A stretch of DNA of 64,000 bases from Portibacter marinus (GTDB lineage Bacteria; Bacteroidota; Bacteroidia; Chitinophagales; Saprospiraceae). Shown here piece after piece: positions 62,292 through 64,000 of the stretch; positions within the stretch are counted from its first letter, which is position 1; each line of letters begins with the position of its first letter. The translations under genes were made by a program, and so were the position numbers. The notes beneath the pieces were generated by a model that did not search any database, had not been told where the DNA came from, and saw nothing but the letters and a program-made list of their open reading frames with translations. Location of the stretch: the NCBI RefSeq assembly GCF_021533195.1, contig NZ_JAJNKB010000009.1, positions 62,001 to 126,000 on the forward strand, in the 5' to 3' direction.

Positions 62292-64000
62292 ATGAAATTT
62301 TTATCGCCTAAAATTATATTTATTACTCTTGTTTTAATGTCTGTGGGTCAATATGGCAAGACCTGTGAGATCGTAAGTTTTATTGCTCCGGAGCGCCTAT
62401 GTCTAGATCGTGCGGGAAGTTTTCAGGGGAATGGGTTGAAAGAACCAGGTTGTGGATTGATGACTACTGAAAATATAGAAGTGGTTGCTGGGCCTGGCGA
62501 TTTTCAAATCAGTTTCACTAATGATGAAAGAAATAGAGCAAATATTATTTTTGATCAGGTGGGTACATATACCATTAGATATACTTTCAAAGACGAGACC
62601 GATTGTAATAGTGATCCGTGTATTATAGAGAAAACAACGGAAGTATATTATCCTGAAGCTTTCTTTGTCGAGGATACCATCAATATATGTAGGGGTGAAA
62701 CGATTGAAACGGCTATAAGCTTTGTTAATGCGGAAAACGCAAGTGTTGAAGGTCAAGGTTCCCTAAATGTTCCAAATTCAGGGAACAATATGGGAGTATA
62801 TAGAACCTCTGCTCCTGTAAATCAAAGTTTAGTTTTGAAAATTACAAGAGCGCAAGATGGAACTTGTACCAATGAGGTGCTTCTCGATTCACTGGTTGTA
62901 AATGTCCTGGACATTCCAAAACTAACGGCCATAGACACGATATGTGATGATAAAAATGAAATGTATCGAGGTGTTTATAAAATCACAGGAGGGGACGGTA
63001 TTTATACTTTACTTACACCCGAAATAGGGATTATTGACGGAGATATATTAACCACCAAATTTCTTCCCAGTTTACAGTCTTTTAATTACAGAATTGACAG
63101 TGGACCTACCTGTGGCGAGTTTCAGGGTTCTGCGACGGCCGAATGTAAGTGTACCGCAGCGGCTGGCTTGATGCAATCTGAAGAAGTGGAGGCATGTCAG
63201 GATGAAATTGTAGAAGTATTACATAATAAGTCATCAGTGGATAAGAGGCCAACGGATTCCATTTTGTACGTTTTACATAACAGCGATCAAAATGAAATTG
63301 GCGCTTTCTATGACGTCAGTTATGATCCGATTTTTACGCTACCAAGTGAGGAGTTAGTGGACTCTCAATTGTACATTTCTGCTGTAGTGGGACCATTTAC
63401 CATTGAGAATTTTGCGATAAATGAAGTAGAATGTAAAGCGGTATCGGCAGGCACACCTGTGAGATGGTTTAGTAAAGATGAGTTTAAGATTAGTGGTCTC
63501 CTGGATGTCTGTGCTGGTGAAAAGAACAGAATGTACAAGGTGACATTAGATGCAAAATTAAAAGATAGGGATAATCTATTCTGGGAGACCAATGATGGCA
63601 GTGGATTTGTAATCGAGAGCCAATCAAAGGAGAGAGCGTATGTTACATTTCCAACTGCCAGTTCTTCTGGCAAACTGTACTATCAAATAGATCGGAAGAT
63701 AAGTAATACTAAATTTTGCTCTTCAAGGGATAGTGTAGCAATCACCATTGATGGTACTGAAAGTGCTCCAGAAGCAGCAGATATTATCCTCTGGCCTGGA
63801 GATATATTTGCAAGTACATCTGATGGTCCTTGTTATCAGTGGGGATTTGTCGATCGATTTGCCAATTTCTCAGTTGAATTAGTAGGACAGAACAGCAAGT
63901 TTTTCTTTTCTCCGGAAGCCATTGGACAAGGAAAATTAACAGACAGAGCTTATTTCTGTGCGACATATGATACTCCAAATTGTGAGTTCTCCTTCAATAA
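62292..64000 (+). CDS. Secreted surface protein, paralogue of the preceding gene (3' partial)
   Basis: The ATG at 62292 comes one base after the upstream stop. The frame stays open to the window end (569 codons seen). A signal peptide (IIFITLVLMSVG) is followed by Ig-like, Cys-containing domains. Near nt 63780 the phrase DIILWPGDIFASTSDG matches KIILWPGNILASTADS of the preceding gene, and the following segments match too (SKFFFSP against DKYFFAD; AYFCATYDTPNC against DTYFCDNPDC). A T9SS sorting domain is expected beyond the window. The two genes are very likely co-translated. Confidence 0.82.
   Translation, partial: MKFLSPKIIFITLVLMSVGQYGKTCEIVSFIAPERLCLDRAGSFQGNGLKEPGCGLMTTENIEVVAGPGDFQISFTNDERNRANIIFDQVGTYTIRYTFKDETDCNSDPCIIEKTTEVYYPEAFFVEDTINICRGETIETAISFVNAENASVEGQGSLNVPNSGNNMGVYRTSAPVNQSLVLKITRAQDGTCTNEVLLDSLVVNVLDIPKLTAIDTICDDKNEMYRGVYKITGGDGIYTLLTPEIGIIDGDILTTKFLPSLQSFNYRIDSGPTCGEFQGSATAECKCTAAAGLMQSEEVEACQDEIVEVLHNKSSVDKRPTDSILYVLHNSDQNEIGAFYDVSYDPIFTLPSEELVDSQLYISAVVGPFTIENFAINEVECKAVSAGTPVRWFSKDEFKISGLLDVCAGEKNRMYKVTLDAKLKDRDNLFWETNDGSGFVIESQSKERAYVTFPTASSSGKLYYQIDRKISNTKFCSSRDSVAITIDGTESAPEAADIILWPGDIFASTSDGPCYQWGFVDRFANFSVELVGQNSKFFFSPEAIGQGKLTDRAYFCATYDTPNCEFSFN

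Noticed and set aside
1-64000. CRISPR arrays, tRNA and rRNA genes, insertion sequences
   Set aside because: None seen: the only regular DNA repeat is the 48-base coding repeat at 30560-30833, and no transposase-like ORF or tRNA cloverleaf was recognised by eye.

Overview
The window is AT-rich DNA from a member of the Bacteroidota, most likely a Saprospiraceae-like or other gliding marine/environmental lineage. The evidence is the set of type IX secretion (T9SS) C-terminal sorting domains, SprB-type repeats, a DUF4199 protein, the scarcity of Shine-Dalgarno sequences, and candidate TTTG-N20-TAnnTTTG promoters. No rRNA, tRNA, CRISPR array, transposase, integrase or phage capsid/terminase gene was seen.

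Layout. (1) 2-3922, plus strand: the 3' part of a large T9SS-secreted protein, ended by a terminator. (2) 3985-28658, minus strand, transcribed leftwards: an extracellular contractile injection system (eCIS, Afp/PVC/MAC type). In order of transcription it encodes an unknown secreted protein, a membrane-anchored GH18-like protein, a small membrane protein, an Afp16-like DUF4255 protein, an unknown protein, one sheath protein, four tube paralogues, Afp6-, Afp7- (LysM), Afp8- (VgrG-like spike) and Afp9- (gp25) like proteins, Afp11, a fibre-like protein, a 53-aa protein, Afp12-like, the tape-measure protein, a secreted protein and the AAA+ ATPase (Afp15-like). (3) 28908-30347: a membrane-anchored M23 peptidase. 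(4) 30497-30895: a small 16-residue-repeat protein. (5) 30956-40851, minus strand: a cargo operon with two DUF4157 (eCIS-core domain) effectors, one ending in a calpain-like cysteine protease and one in a lipase, interleaved with small and lipoprotein genes that could be adaptors or immunity proteins. (6) 41175-41693: the PAAR spike tip. (7) 41836-53669, plus strand: a nine-gene operon with an nSTAND-like ATPase, an E1-like enzyme, a 92-aa ubiquitin-like protein ending in Gly, an E2 with HPN and catalytic Cys, a membrane-anchored JAB/JAMM protease, a vWA-membrane-RING-like-FHA protein, a voltage-gated K+ channel, a polytopic membrane protein and a DUF4199 protein, ended by a terminator. (8) 53703-54701: a TerB-like protein. 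(9) 54982-64000: a PKD lipoprotein and two adjacent T9SS/SprB-type surface proteins, the last cut by the window edge.

How it may work together. The minus-strand genes supply the tube, sheath, baseplate, spike, chaperone ATPase and two enzymatic cargoes of a contractile injection machine. Two membrane-anchored envelope proteins (GH18-like and M23) sit in the same cluster, which raises the question of whether the machine is anchored or must cross the producer's wall. The most striking part is the divergent operon, which holds a complete-looking ubiquitin-like conjugation and deconjugation pathway (E1, Ubl, E2, JAB, and a degenerate RING-like domain in a membrane protein) starting next to the PAAR gene. 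A short basic strand-like motif (K-[KM]-I-x-[IV]-x-[KR]) recurs in proteins of the Ubl operon, the M23 peptidase and the eCIS fibre-like protein. This suggests that the modules are functionally coupled; the link is inferred, not shown.
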